Shown in pieces: positions 54,371 through 62,428 of a stretch of DNA of 64,000 nucleotides (positions within the stretch are counted from its first letter, which is position 1; the number at the start of each line of letters is the position of its first letter). The stretch is from contig NZ_CP102931.1 in assembly GCF_024734665.1 (NCBI RefSeq), positions 2,974,001 through 3,038,000 of the forward strand, written 5' to 3'. The position numbers and the translations under genes were made by a program. The stretch comes from Variovorax paradoxus (GTDB lineage: Bacteria > Pseudomonadota > Gammaproteobacteria > Burkholderiales > Burkholderiaceae_C). The notes below the pieces were generated by a model. The model did no database searches. It was not told the origin of the DNA and saw only the letters and a list, made by a program, of their open reading frames with translations.

Positions 54371-55651
54371 TCAGAACGCGTGGCGGATGCCGAAGTCGTA
54401 TCCCGTTGAAGTTCTTGGCGTGAAGACGCCCGCGCTGACAAAGGCAGGGCCGCCCACGGTCACCGCGGCGCCGTTGCTGTTGCGAATCTGGGCGAAGTTC
54501 GCGTACAGCGCGGTGCGCCTGGAAAGGTTGTGCACGTACCCGATGCTGAACTTGGTGGCTTTCGGATCGGGTACTGGAGAGTTCCCGTTCATGTCGTACT
54601 TGACGCGTGCATAAGACGCACGAATGAGGCCGGGGCCGATCGGCACGGTCACGCCGATCAGGTATCCGACAAATTCGGAATCAGGCACGGGAATCAAGGG
54701 GGCGACGACTTCATCTCGTTCCCGACGCATGCGCGTCAACTCCCCAAAGAGTTTGGCCACGCCGAAGTCGTAAGAGGCGCCCAAATTTGCGGTCCTGACA
54801 TCGTCGGTCGTTCCTGCGAAGTAGCTATCGGCGGCGATGCTGCTGCCGTACGAAACTGCGATGTCCAGGGGACCACGGAGATATCCGAGGCGGCCGCCCA
54901 CGTAGCGCCCGGCGCGTGCGCTTGCCACGGCGCCGGGGTTGACCTGACCGGTGACCGGGTTGACGCCCGGTGGCGTCGCGCTCCCCGGCGCGTAACTGTT
55001 GTTCTCGTGCAGCGCATACATGAACTGGCCATAGATTCCACCCAGTGCCGGCGGCAGAAAGTACGCGACCGAATTGCTGGCACGCATGTAGTTGGGATTC
55101 CCGCCGAAGCCACCCGCTCCACCGGTTGGATTGAATAGGCTGGCAGACGAGATCAGGTTGGCGCCCACACCCACCGCTCCGAACGGATCGAAGACGGCAT
55201 CGCTCCAGAAGGTCGGGGTGTAGTCGCGTCCAAGCCGCAGCTCGCCGAATTCACCCATCAGGCTCAGCGTGGAGCGGCGGGTGAAGGTCGAGAGACCCGT
55301 GGCACCATCGTCGTTGGTGATCGGGCTTTCGAGCCAGAAACCGGCGGCCAGGCCGCCGCCGAGATCTTCCGTACCCCTGAAGCCCAGTCGGCTGTTGTTG
55401 TAGGCGGAGTTGGCGAGCGCCGTCCGACTGGCGGTGACCGAGCCCTGGTTGACATAGAACGGCGACGTAAAGGTGGCGGCGTTGCGGTCCTCCGATTTGT
55501 TGGCATAGTGACTTACCGAGGCATCAATGACGCCGAAGATCGTCAAGGATGATTGGGCGTGGGCCAGCCCGGACGCGCCGAGGACCAGCATGCTCAGCGA
55601 CCCCGCTTTCATCCGCTTGCTTCCACGCATCGCGCAAGTAAATTTCATCAT
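54371..55651 (-). CDS. General porin, Burkholderiales type
   Basis: 426 residues. A signal peptide (SMLVLGASGLAHAQ) leads into QSSLTIFGVIDASVSHY, the classic start of Burkholderiales trimeric porins; further strands are NSRLGFRGTEDLGGGLAAGF, LMGEFGELRLGRDYTPTFWS and a C-terminus ending YDFGIRHAF with the terminal Phe used by BamA. It likely admits the aromatic acid. ATG at 55651 follows GGAGAC by 6 bases; an ATG at 55666 is an alternative. Confidence 0.9.
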   Translation of the reverse strand: MMKFTCAMRGSKRMKAGSLSMLVLGASGLAHAQSSLTIFGVIDASVSHYANKSEDRNAATFTSPFYVNQGSVTASRTALANSAYNNSRLGFRGTEDLGGGLAAGFWLESPITNDDGATGLSTFTRRSTLSLMGEFGELRLGRDYTPTFWSDAVFDPFGAVGVGANLISSASLFNPTGGAGGFGGNPNYMRASNSVAYFLPPALGGIYGQFMYALHENNSYAPGSATPPGVNPVTGQVNPGAVASARAGRYVGGRLGYLRGPLDIAVSYGSSIAADSYFAGTTDDVRTANLGASYDFGVAKLFGELTRMRRERDEVVAPLIPVPDSEFVGYLIGVTVPIGPGLIRASYARVKYDMNGNSPVPDPKATKFSIGYVHNLSRRTALYANFAQIRNSNGAAVTVGGPAFVSAGVFTPRTSTGYDFGIRHAF

Positions 55652-55894
55652 GTTTTTTGTCTCCATCTTTTTTTGCGATCCGCGCTGGTGCACCGCGCGA
55701 CGGATCAGTCCAGCCCGGCGGCGAGCGGACCCACATCGATCGGCCGCACGAATGCTTTTGCCGACCAAATTTCTCGAGTGCAAAGCAGCGGCTCCGCCGC
55801 GTGCGGCGGTGCGAAGCCATCGTTCGATCAACGATGCCCCGTCAGCCCCCTGAAACGGAGGGCCGCGCTTTTTTCATCGCGTGCGCTGTGGCAC

Positions 55895-56245
55895 TCAGTT
55901 CGTGGTCTTCACGTAGACGTTGCCATCCATGAGCTGCACCGGATAGATCCTGAGTTTCATATTGCTCTTGTCGCAGCAAGCGGCCTCGCCAGTGATGGTG
56001 TCGAATCGGAGGAAATGCCAAGGGCAGATCACCTCGCCGTCCACCACTCGCCCGAAACGGAGGGGGCCCTTCATGTGCGGGCACTTGCTGTCGAACGCCA
56101 CGATCGCTTCTTCATCGGCTGAACGCCGCGCGATCGCAATCGAATGCCCGTTGACGTTGCATGTCACGACGGTGCCGTCGGGAGGGACTTCGGATTGCGC
56201 GCAGGCAAGCGCCGGCTCCGGCGAATTCAAGGTACGGGTGTTCAT
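55895..56245 (-). CDS. Rieske [2Fe-2S] ferredoxin
   Basis: 116 residues with the Rieske ligands CPHMKGPL (Cys55, His57) and CPWHFLRFD (Cys74, His77). It has the length of soluble ring-hydroxylating-oxygenase ferredoxins. It starts 3 bases after the stop of the neighbouring 199-residue gene, so it is in the same operon. No oxygenase large subunit is in this minus-strand group, so its electron acceptor may be one of the two Cys-module proteins upstream. A spare Cys pair (ACC, residues 89-91) is present. Confidence 0.88.
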   Translation of the reverse strand: MNTRTLNSPEPALACAQSEVPPDGTVVTCNVNGHSIAIARRSADEEAIVAFDSKCPHMKGPLRFGRVVDGEVICPWHFLRFDTITGEAACCDKSNMKLRIYPVQLMDGNVYVKTTN

Positions 56246-56248
56246 GCT

Positions 56249-56848
56249 TCAGCTCTTGCCGCTTTGGGGCGGTTGGATTTCGTTCGGAATCAAGGTGGCC
56301 GCAAGAGGGTGGACGCCGCCGCAGCCGCCACAGGTTCGAAGCTGAAGATCGGCGTCGAATGCAGCGGTCGTGGCATCGGCTTGCCGTAGAAAAGATTGGA
56401 AGGCGAGCCGGGGGATGTCGAAGGTCTGCGGGTGGATCGGCGTACTGCAGCGCGGACAAGTCCAATCGACCACGGCTTGGCCCGGTTTGCCGGCAGCGCC
56501 GCCTATCGCCAGTGCCGCGTACCTGCCGGTCGAGCACGCCGTGTCCAGCCACATTGCATCGGAATCGAGTGCAAGCCAGAACCCCATCAAGTTCTCGACT
56601 GTGAAGGCCACCCCTGCGGCAATCTTGTGCAATACCGGGCTGCCATCCTGATGTTCGATCGCGACGACCCGGTTACCGATGCGCTCGAGGAGGCGATACC
56701 TCGGACCGCCCTCGGCGCTTGCCCCCGTCCAGATTGCGTATTGGCCCCTGTGCTGCCAGCCAACGCTGTTGTCATTGAACAAGCGCACGAACGACATGTC
56801 CGGAGCCGGAATCGGCTTGTCCGACGGCACGAACCCGCGGCTTACCAC
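56249..56848 (-). CDS. Unknown metal-binding protein with a 3-HAO-like C-terminal Cys module
   Basis: 199 residues. A C-x2-C pair at Cys131/Cys134 (DWTCPRCSTPIH) and a second at Cys173/Cys176 (LRTCGGCGGVHPLA) flank about 38 residues, the arrangement of the rubredoxin-like module of bacterial 3-hydroxyanthranilate 3,4-dioxygenase. The N-terminal part (MSFVRLFNDNSVG, YAIWTGASAEGGPRYRLLER) lacks an obvious cupin iron site. The GTG at 56848 overlaps the upstream stop by 7 bases; an internal ATG (residue 18) is the alternative. Function unknown. Confidence 0.6.
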   Translation of the reverse strand: MVSRGFVPSDKPIPAPDMSFVRLFNDNSVGWQHRGQYAIWTGASAEGGPRYRLLERIGNRVVAIEHQDGSPVLHKIAAGVAFTVENLMGFWLALDSDAMWLDTACSTGRYAALAIGGAAGKPGQAVVDWTCPRCSTPIHPQTFDIPRLAFQSFLRQADATTAAFDADLQLRTCGGCGGVHPLAATLIPNEIQPPQSGKS

Positions 56849-57483
56849 AGGAACCTCGCAGCACGCTCCTCAGGCCGGTCGGCCGGCTGCATCCCCGAGT
56901 ACGCGAGCGGATTCTTGAATCCACAACACGGACACGTCTGGTTCTTGGGATCGGCGTTATAGGCCCGCACCGCGGCCAGTTCGGCGGCCCAGAATGCGCT
57001 GAAGTCGGTCGATTCGCGCATGAAGAGCAGCGTGAGGCACTTGTCGCAGTACCAGGCGAAGCGGTCGGCTTCATCGCCGCTGGGTTTTCCCATGATGATG
57101 ACCACGCGCGCCGGGCGGCTGCCTTCCGGGGGCAGCGGAATGATGATCTCGTCCTTGTCATTGATATGCCAATAGCCAAAGACATGTTGCGTGCGGTGAG
57201 GCGTGCCGGCCCGCGTCACATGCGCCGAGAACGGGATTCGTGGAACCTCGACCACGCCGTTCGGGCCGATCTCGTAGTTCTTGCGAATCGCCGGCAGCGA
57301 AACCGGCATCGCCTTCTGGCCGTACTCCGCAACGGCATCTCTCTCGATCGTACGGATGCCGACCACGTTGTCGCCGATGTCCTTGAATCCGAAGAACTGC
57401 TTGATGAGCTTCTCATCGAAGTAGTCAAAGCCGCCGGCTGCCTGCTCGAGGGGGCCGGCTGAATAGATGTCACTGAAAGCCAT
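56842..57483 (-). CDS. Cupin-like protein with a 3-HAO-like C-terminal Cys module
   Basis: 213 residues. Its C-terminal part (RFAWYCDKCLTLLF with Cys146/Cys149; TCPCCGFKNPLAYS with Cys184/Cys187) matches the Fe-binding module after the cupin domain of 3-hydroxyanthranilate 3,4-dioxygenase, including the aromatic-Y-C-x2-C lead. The preceding HVFGYWHINDKDEIIIPL resembles a cupin strand with His100, His106 and Glu112 as possible ligands. It may be a ring-cleavage enzyme or a partner subunit of the protein encoded next. Start ATG 57483 follows GGAGAC. Confidence 0.65.
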   Translation of the reverse strand: MAFSDIYSAGPLEQAAGGFDYFDEKLIKQFFGFKDIGDNVVGIRTIERDAVAEYGQKAMPVSLPAIRKNYEIGPNGVVEVPRIPFSAHVTRAGTPHRTQHVFGYWHINDKDEIIIPLPPEGSRPARVVIIMGKPSGDEADRFAWYCDKCLTLLFMRESTDFSAFWAAELAAVRAYNADPKNQTCPCCGFKNPLAYSGMQPADRPEERAARFLW

Positions 57484-57518
57484 GGTGTCTCCTTTCTTGC
57501 CAATTGCGTTTCGCCCGC

Positions 57519-58499
57519 TCACTTCATGTAGCCGTGTTCACGGTAATAGCGTTCGGCACCAGGATGCAGTGGCGCACCCGTTCCCTTCCACATGGCATGG
57601 GGATCGATTGGATAGGTCATCGCGGCGATCTCGGAGGGTTGATGGCGATAGCGCGCCTCGAGTTCTGCGCGTTGCTCGACCATGATGGAAGTCAGCCGAT
57701 ACGCCAAGTCTTCGCCCATGTCTTCGCGAACCAGGATTCCCCAGTTCGACCAGTCCAGGCACGGTACGTCTTCCGATGCACGCAGATAGCCCTTCGAAAG
57801 AACCCCTGGCCTTAGACCGTACTTGGTGGCCAACGCGTCGAGCGCCTTCGACTCGAAAGGAAGGAAGCGCATCGGAACCTTCTCGACCAGTTCGCGCCAC
57901 TGAGGGACCACGATGGCTTCGTTGATGATGGCGTTGGCTTGGCCGTTTGTGACGAATGGCACGCAGATGCGCGGGAAATCATGCTCCAACCATTCGCCGC
58001 CCCAGGCCTCGACTTCCACCCCATGCTCTTCGAGCACGCGGTCGATGACCCACATCATCAAATTGTCTTTGGTGCGAAATCCGCTCGCGAGCTTGAGCGG
58101 GAACTTCCTGTCACGCAGGTCCTTGAACGAAGTGATGCCGGTGTCTTCGCGAATGGCGAAGACCAGGCGGTCATTCTGCGGCAGCCAACCGAGACTTCGG
58201 ATGAACGGCGCGGGCGCTTGGTCCGCGAAGAAATGGGTGCCCGCCCTCGCCCACTCCGGCGTCACATCGTAGGGCGTCGTGATGCTCAGGTCGACCTCAC
58301 CCGTGACGAGTGCCTGGATGTTGTCGCCGTAGCCCGTTCCCGTCTTGATCCAGAACTGCGATCCAGGCGCCGACTGCCAGCGCAGATGCGCCGCCAGCCA
58401 GCCGGCGATGGCATGGAAGTTGGCGTTGCCCCAGTCAGCCACGATCTTGAAATCGACGACGGGGCCAATCTGTTTTTCCACGATTGCTTGGTTGTTCAT
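57519..58499 (-). CDS. TAXI-like binding-fold protein without signal peptide
   Basis: 326 residues. ADWGNANFHAIAGWLAAHL and TGTGYGDNIQALVTGEVDLS, then FKDLRDRKFPLKLASGF and the C-terminal APLHPGAERYYREHGYMK resemble TAXI TRAP solute-binding proteins. There is no leader peptide: the first residues are MNNQAIVEKQIGPVVDFKIV. A cytoplasmic periplasmic-binding fold inside a catabolic operon recalls 4,5-dihydroxyphthalate decarboxylase (a gene of that type lies 4 kb away), which itself is a binding-fold enzyme. I suggest an enzyme, not a transporter part, but this is inference. It is the first gene of the group, divergent from TetR. Confidence 0.65.
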   Translation of the reverse strand: MNNQAIVEKQIGPVVDFKIVADWGNANFHAIAGWLAAHLRWQSAPGSQFWIKTGTGYGDNIQALVTGEVDLSITTPYDVTPEWARAGTHFFADQAPAPFIRSLGWLPQNDRLVFAIREDTGITSFKDLRDRKFPLKLASGFRTKDNLMMWVIDRVLEEHGVEVEAWGGEWLEHDFPRICVPFVTNGQANAIINEAIVVPQWRELVEKVPMRFLPFESKALDALATKYGLRPGVLSKGYLRASEDVPCLDWSNWGILVREDMGEDLAYRLTSIMVEQRAELEARYRHQPSEIAAMTYPIDPHAMWKGTGAPLHPGAERYYREHGYMK

Positions 58500-58585
58500 G
58501 TTGGATGAGTCTCCTTGATGCTGCGGTTGAAAGGATGGTTAGCTGCGGATTTCGATCACAAAATCCCGCATCCAATTGACAGTAT

Positions 58586-58593
58586 GTACGTAC
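58586..58593. promoter_or_regulatory. Short palindrome GTACGTAC with a nearby TTGACA
   Basis: An 8-base perfect palindrome lies in the gap between the divergent TAXI-like and TetR genes. TTGACA at 58576-58581 (plus strand) is immediately left of it, so a TetR dimer here would overlap a promoter. The core TACGTA is common in TetR operators. Confidence 0.4.
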
Positions 58594-58751
58594 GGTGAAA
58601 TTGGGGGTAGCGTGGTTTCTACCTAGACTCGATTGACCATTCAACCAGCCGTTACTATTGCTGATCCGTGAAATTCAGTCTCGAGTTGGAATCGGCGGAC
58701 ACATGTTCGTCGATATGTAACAATAAAAATCTCACAAGAAAGGTGCACTGT

Positions 58752-59366
58752 GTGAATCGCAAGCCGAGAAACCTACGCAGCGAGCAGAAGGATGCGACGC
58801 GCGAACAAATTCTTGAAGCGGCTACGAGATTGCTGGCTGAGCACGGCTACGCAGCGCTTCGGGTGGCGGCCGTCGCGACGGAAGCCGGCGTGTCGCTCGG
58901 CGGCCAGTTGCATCATTTCCCGAGCAAGGAATCGCTTGTCATCGCCGTCCTTGAACGGCTGTCGGCGCGCGTGCTTGAGCTTGCCGTGCAGGAGGCGGCG
59001 CGGGCGAGCAAGGAGGATGACTGCCTCGCGCCCATTTCGAAAAGCGCCGAGCGGTTCTATGCAGCTCCGGAGTTTCTGATCTACCTGGACATCTTCCTTT
59101 CAGTGCGTCGCCATACCTTGGTCGGCGACACCGCTGCGAGACTTCTGCTCTCGCAGCGCGCGGCGACCGAAGCGCTGTGGCTACCCCACCTCACCGGTCG
59201 AGGCATCAGTGAGGAAGAGGCACTCTTGATCGTGCGCTCACTGTGGGCCCTGTCGCGCGGGCTGGCCATTTCATCGGCGGGCGAGCAGCGCAAGTCCAAC
59301 GATCAAGCCACCATCGACTTCGCCATCAAGGCCTTGCGGCATGCGTATTTGAAGAACCACGAGTGA
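58752..59366 (+). CDS. TetR-family regulator of the aromatic cluster
   Basis: 204 residues from the GTG at 58752: RKPRNLRSEQKDATREQIL, EAATRLLAEHGYAALRVAAV, GVSLGGQLHHFPSKESLVIA, then a helical ligand domain. An upstream ATG (58668) adds 28 Cys-rich residues unlike TetR N-termini, so I prefer the GTG, which follows AAAGG. It is divergent from the TAXI-like operon and probably represses it in the absence of ligand. Confidence 0.82.
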   Translation: MNRKPRNLRSEQKDATREQILEAATRLLAEHGYAALRVAAVATEAGVSLGGQLHHFPSKESLVIAVLERLSARVLELAVQEAARASKEDDCLAPISKSAERFYAAPEFLIYLDIFLSVRRHTLVGDTAARLLLSQRAATEALWLPHLTGRGISEEEALLIVRSLWALSRGLAISSAGEQRKSNDQATIDFAIKALRHAYLKNHE

Positions 59367-59479
59367 GGTCGTGCAGCCCGTCTGACGGACTGCGACCAAC
59401 AGCGCCTGGTTCGAGCGCGCGGTCGAGCCATCGACCCCGAGTTTTCCCTAGTCAAGCTGGCGCTGGTCGGAACATCTGT

Positions 59480-59507
59480 CAAAATGCTTAGGCGACGAAG
59501 TATTTTG
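59480..59507. promoter_or_regulatory. Imperfect inverted repeat upstream of the second Bug gene
   Basis: CAAAATGCTT (59480-59489) and AAGTATTTTG (59498-59507) are reverse complements except for one position, with an 8-base spacer. It sits between the TetR stop and the Bug-gene start, so it may be an operator of the plus-strand catabolic operon or a weak terminator of the TetR gene. Confidence 0.35.
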
Positions 59508-59569
59508 TCGTTCGGACCACGGCTCCCGACCCTCAGTGAGCCGCCTTGTCTCTTCGACAACGCACACTC

Positions 59570-60547
59570 ATGCAATTCTCTCGTCGCTCCCTGCTGGCAG
59601 CCATCGCGATGGCATCTTGTTTGATTGCATTTCACTCCAGCCGCGCGCAGGGCTACCCGGTTCAACCCGTGCGAGTACTGGTGCCGTATGTCCCCGGCGG
59701 TCTGCCGGACACAGTTGCCCGAATCGTTGCCCAAAAGCTGACCGAGTCGCTCGGTCAATCGTTCCTGGTCGACAACAAGCCAGGTGCAGGAGGTGCTGTG
59801 GCCGCGTTGACCTTGGCTCATGCGCCGGCAGATGGCTACACCTTGATGGTGACCGACGGGTCGATGTTGGCGATCCAGAAGTTCGTGAACGCGAAGCCGG
59901 TGTTCGATGCAGAAAAGGACTTCGCGCCGGTATCGCTGATCGGGATCGCGCCGCTCTACCTTGCAGTGAACGCGAATCTCAAGGTCAACAATCTCGACGA
60001 TCTAATCGCTCTTGCAAGGGCAAAACCAGGCATGTTGAGCTACGGCTCTTCCGGCATCGGCAGCGTTCACCACCTCACTGCTGAGGCGATGAACGCCGCC
60101 TTGGGAGTCAACATCCGACACATTCCGTATCGCGGCAGTGGCCAGTCGGTTCCCGCAATGATCGGAGGCCAGGTCGACATGATCTTCGCGTCGCCACCAG
60201 CGCTCATGGGATTCGTGTTGAACGGGAGAGCCAAGCTGATGGCGATCAATGCGGCCAGGCGTTCGCCTCAAACCCCCACCATTCCAGCACTGGCCGAGAA
60301 GATTCCCGGCTTCGACTTCGCCTTCAACGTCGTGATGCTGGCGAAGCCGGGCATCCCTGCCAGCGTTGTCGCCAAGATCAACGCAGAGGTCACAAAGATC
60401 GTGAAGATGCCTGAGGTCGTTGAGCAATTGCAGAAAGCCGGCGTGGATCCCGTCGGCGCTTCCGTACAACAGACAGAAACCGCCTTGCACCTTGAGTCGA
60501 AGCGCATCGGCGACGCCGCTCGGCTCGCCAACCTGAAGCCAGAGTGA
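59570..60547 (+). CDS. Bug-family solute-binding protein of the phthalate-type operon
   Basis: 325 residues. Signal peptide RRSLLAAIAMASCLIAFHSS, then the Bug pattern YPVQPVRVLVPYVPGGLPDT, VDNKPGAGGAVAAL, LSYGSSGIGSVHHLTAEAM and HIPYRGSGQSVPAMIGGQVD. It probably binds the aromatic dicarboxylate for uptake. ATG 59570 begins the signal peptide; a TTG start 8 codons upstream is possible. No TTT permease genes are adjacent. Confidence 0.88.
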   Translation: MQFSRRSLLAAIAMASCLIAFHSSRAQGYPVQPVRVLVPYVPGGLPDTVARIVAQKLTESLGQSFLVDNKPGAGGAVAALTLAHAPADGYTLMVTDGSMLAIQKFVNAKPVFDAEKDFAPVSLIGIAPLYLAVNANLKVNNLDDLIALARAKPGMLSYGSSGIGSVHHLTAEAMNAALGVNIRHIPYRGSGQSVPAMIGGQVDMIFASPPALMGFVLNGRAKLMAINAARRSPQTPTIPALAEKIPGFDFAFNVVMLAKPGIPASVVAKINAEVTKIVKMPEVVEQLQKAGVDPVGASVQQTETALHLESKRIGDAARLANLKPE

Positions 60548-60590
60548 TCCATTTTTATCGATTCCACTCACCTGCATTTTTTTACTCTTA

Positions 60591-60608
60591 TACTTAGTTA
60601 TCTAAGTA
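60591..60608. promoter_or_regulatory. Perfect palindrome just upstream of the hemerythrin start
   Basis: TACTTAG (60591-60597) and CTAAGTA (60602-60608) are exact reverse complements with spacer TTAT, ending 10 bases before the ATG at 60619. The size and position suit an operator for a MarR- or TetR-type repressor of the oxygenase operon. The same hexamer ACTTAG occurs near the WYL operator, probably by chance. Confidence 0.5.
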
Positions 60609-60618
60609 AAATAGCATC

Positions 60619-61110
60619 ATGGGTTCTGCTACCTCCACGTCCGCCGCCTTCGCCTGGACCGACGACCTCCGATTGGGCTGGGCCCCCATGGACGCGATCC
60701 ACGAAGAGTTCGTGGAGCTGGTCCGCAGCCTCCTCTCAGCCCTGCCCGAAGAAATTTCAGAGAAGCTGCAAGCCATCAGGACGCACACGGAGCAACACTT
60801 CGCCGAGGAAGAGCGCTGGATGGACGAAAGCGGTTTCCCCGCGCGCAGCTGCCATGCCGAGGAGCATGCGGCCGTGCTGGCGAGCATGGCGGGCGTTACG
60901 CGCAAGGTGGCCGCTGGTCATGTCGAAGCTGCACGTGACCTCGCGCGCGCGCTCATCGATTGGTTTCCCAGCCATGCCGGCTACCTGGATTCGGCACTCG
61001 CGCAATGGTTGTGCAAGCAGCATCTTGGCGGCCAACCTGTGGTGCTTCGACGCTCCATCGCCGCGCCTTCTCAACTCACCCCTGAAACTCTGGGAATTCA
61101 AGCATGCTGA
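60619..61110 (+). CDS. Bacteriohemerythrin-like protein coupled to the oxygenase
   Basis: 163 residues. Di-iron ligands visible: His28 (AIHEEF), His60 and Glu64 (EQHFAEEE), His79 and His83 (CHAEEHAAV), and His119/Asp124 (SHAGYLD). The bundle is followed by a 35-residue tail. Bacteriohemerythrins bind O2 reversibly. The stop overlaps the oxygenase start by 7 bases, so both are translated together, suggesting O2 supply or O2 buffering for the dioxygenase reaction. Confidence 0.85.
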   Translation: MGSATSTSAAFAWTDDLRLGWAPMDAIHEEFVELVRSLLSALPEEISEKLQAIRTHTEQHFAEEERWMDESGFPARSCHAEEHAAVLASMAGVTRKVAAGHVEAARDLARALIDWFPSHAGYLDSALAQWLCKQHLGGQPVVLRRSIAAPSQLTPETLGIQAC

Positions 61111-62420
61111 CCAAGGACGAAAACGAACTGCTTTGCCACGTAGAAGGCGACGCTCCAATGGGACGTTTGATGCGCCAGCACTGGACGCCAGTCTGTTTGG
61201 AGGAGGAAGTGAGCGACCCGGATGGAGACCCAGTCAAGGCTCGCGTATTTGGCGAAAAGGTCGTCGTGTTTCGCGACACTGATGGCCGCGTCGGCGTACT
61301 CGACGAGGCCTGCCCGCACCGTCGCGCCTCGCTCGCTCTTGGTCGCAATGAGGAAGGGGGTCTACGATGCCTCTATCACGGTTGGAAAATGGATGCGGAC
61401 GGCAATGTCCTGGAGATGGCCTCCGAACCGGGTGCCAGCGGCATGGTCGACAAGGTGAAGCACAAGGCTTATCCCGCAAAAGTGTGGGGCGGCATGGTCT
61501 GGGCATGGTTTGGGAACGGCGGACAGGAGCCCGAGTTCACGCCGCCGCCCTGGGCGCCCACGGCTGACGTAAGGGTCAGCATCGCCAAGGTGCTCATCCC
61601 CTGCAACTGGGCACAGATCCTGGAGGGCGCAATCGATTCCGCGCACAGTTCCAGTCTCCACTCGTCGGACATGGTGCCTGCTCGCGTGACTGGTGCAGAG
61701 GCGACGAACAAGACATGGCTGCGTCCATCGACCGACAAGGCTCCCCGCATGCAGGTGCAGCGCACGGCGTATGGCTTTCGCTATGCGGCGCTGCGCCGGC
61801 CGATCCACAACGCAGCGACTCACGAGTACGTGCGGTCGACCGTCTTCGTCGCACCCGCGACTGCGCTGATCCCGCCCAACAACATGTACAACGTTGCGAA
61901 CGTGAATGTGCCGATGGACAACACGAGCACGGCCTTCTATTTCATTGCGTGGGGTAATCCTGCCAGCACACCGGAAACGGATACTTGGCGCAAATTCCTG
62001 CGACAGACCGTGGGGATTGACCTGGACGCCGAATACCGCCCTCTGCGCACCGTGGAGAACAGGTTCTGGCAAGACAGGCAAGCCATGAAGGCTGGCAATT
62101 TCACCGGCATCTCCGGGTTCCCCAACCAGGACGTCGCGATGTGGGTCACCATGGGCCCGATCGCCGATCGCAGCAACGATCGGCTCGGGGCCAGTGACCT
62201 CGCGATCGTCGAGTTCCGCCGCGTCATGCTGGATGCCATTGAAGCGGTGCAAAGGGGGGAGCCAGCCATCGGCAGCCAGGCCCAGATGGTTCCGCGCAAG
62301 GTTTGCTCATTTCAGGCGGTGTTGCCCAAGACCGTCGACTGGCGGGATTTTGACGCGAACCCCGTGGGGCGCAGCGATCAGGAAGACCAGCCGGATTTCG
62401 AACCCTCCTACTCGACCTGA
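61104..62420 (+). CDS. ophA2: Rieske ring-hydroxylating oxygenase, phthalate 4,5-dioxygenase type
   Basis: 438 residues. The Rieske centre is CPHRRASL (Cys70, His72) and CLYHGWKMD (Cys89, His92). The mononuclear iron site lies in EGAIDSAHSSSLH (Asp178, His181, His186). The length and the sequence LEGAIDSAHSSSLHSSD match the single-component-large-subunit phthalate 4,5-dioxygenase group. It would add O2 to phthalate to give the 4,5-cis-dihydrodiol. The next genes supply the decarboxylase and reductase. A closely related monocarboxylate oxygenase is possible. Confidence 0.85.
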   Translation: MLTKDENELLCHVEGDAPMGRLMRQHWTPVCLEEEVSDPDGDPVKARVFGEKVVVFRDTDGRVGVLDEACPHRRASLALGRNEEGGLRCLYHGWKMDADGNVLEMASEPGASGMVDKVKHKAYPAKVWGGMVWAWFGNGGQEPEFTPPPWAPTADVRVSIAKVLIPCNWAQILEGAIDSAHSSSLHSSDMVPARVTGAEATNKTWLRPSTDKAPRMQVQRTAYGFRYAALRRPIHNAATHEYVRSTVFVAPATALIPPNNMYNVANVNVPMDNTSTAFYFIAWGNPASTPETDTWRKFLRQTVGIDLDAEYRPLRTVENRFWQDRQAMKAGNFTGISGFPNQDVAMWVTMGPIADRSNDRLGASDLAIVEFRRVMLDAIEAVQRGEPAIGSQAQMVPRKVCSFQAVLPKTVDWRDFDANPVGRSDQEDQPDFEPSYST

Positions 62421-62428
62421 GCCGCAAC

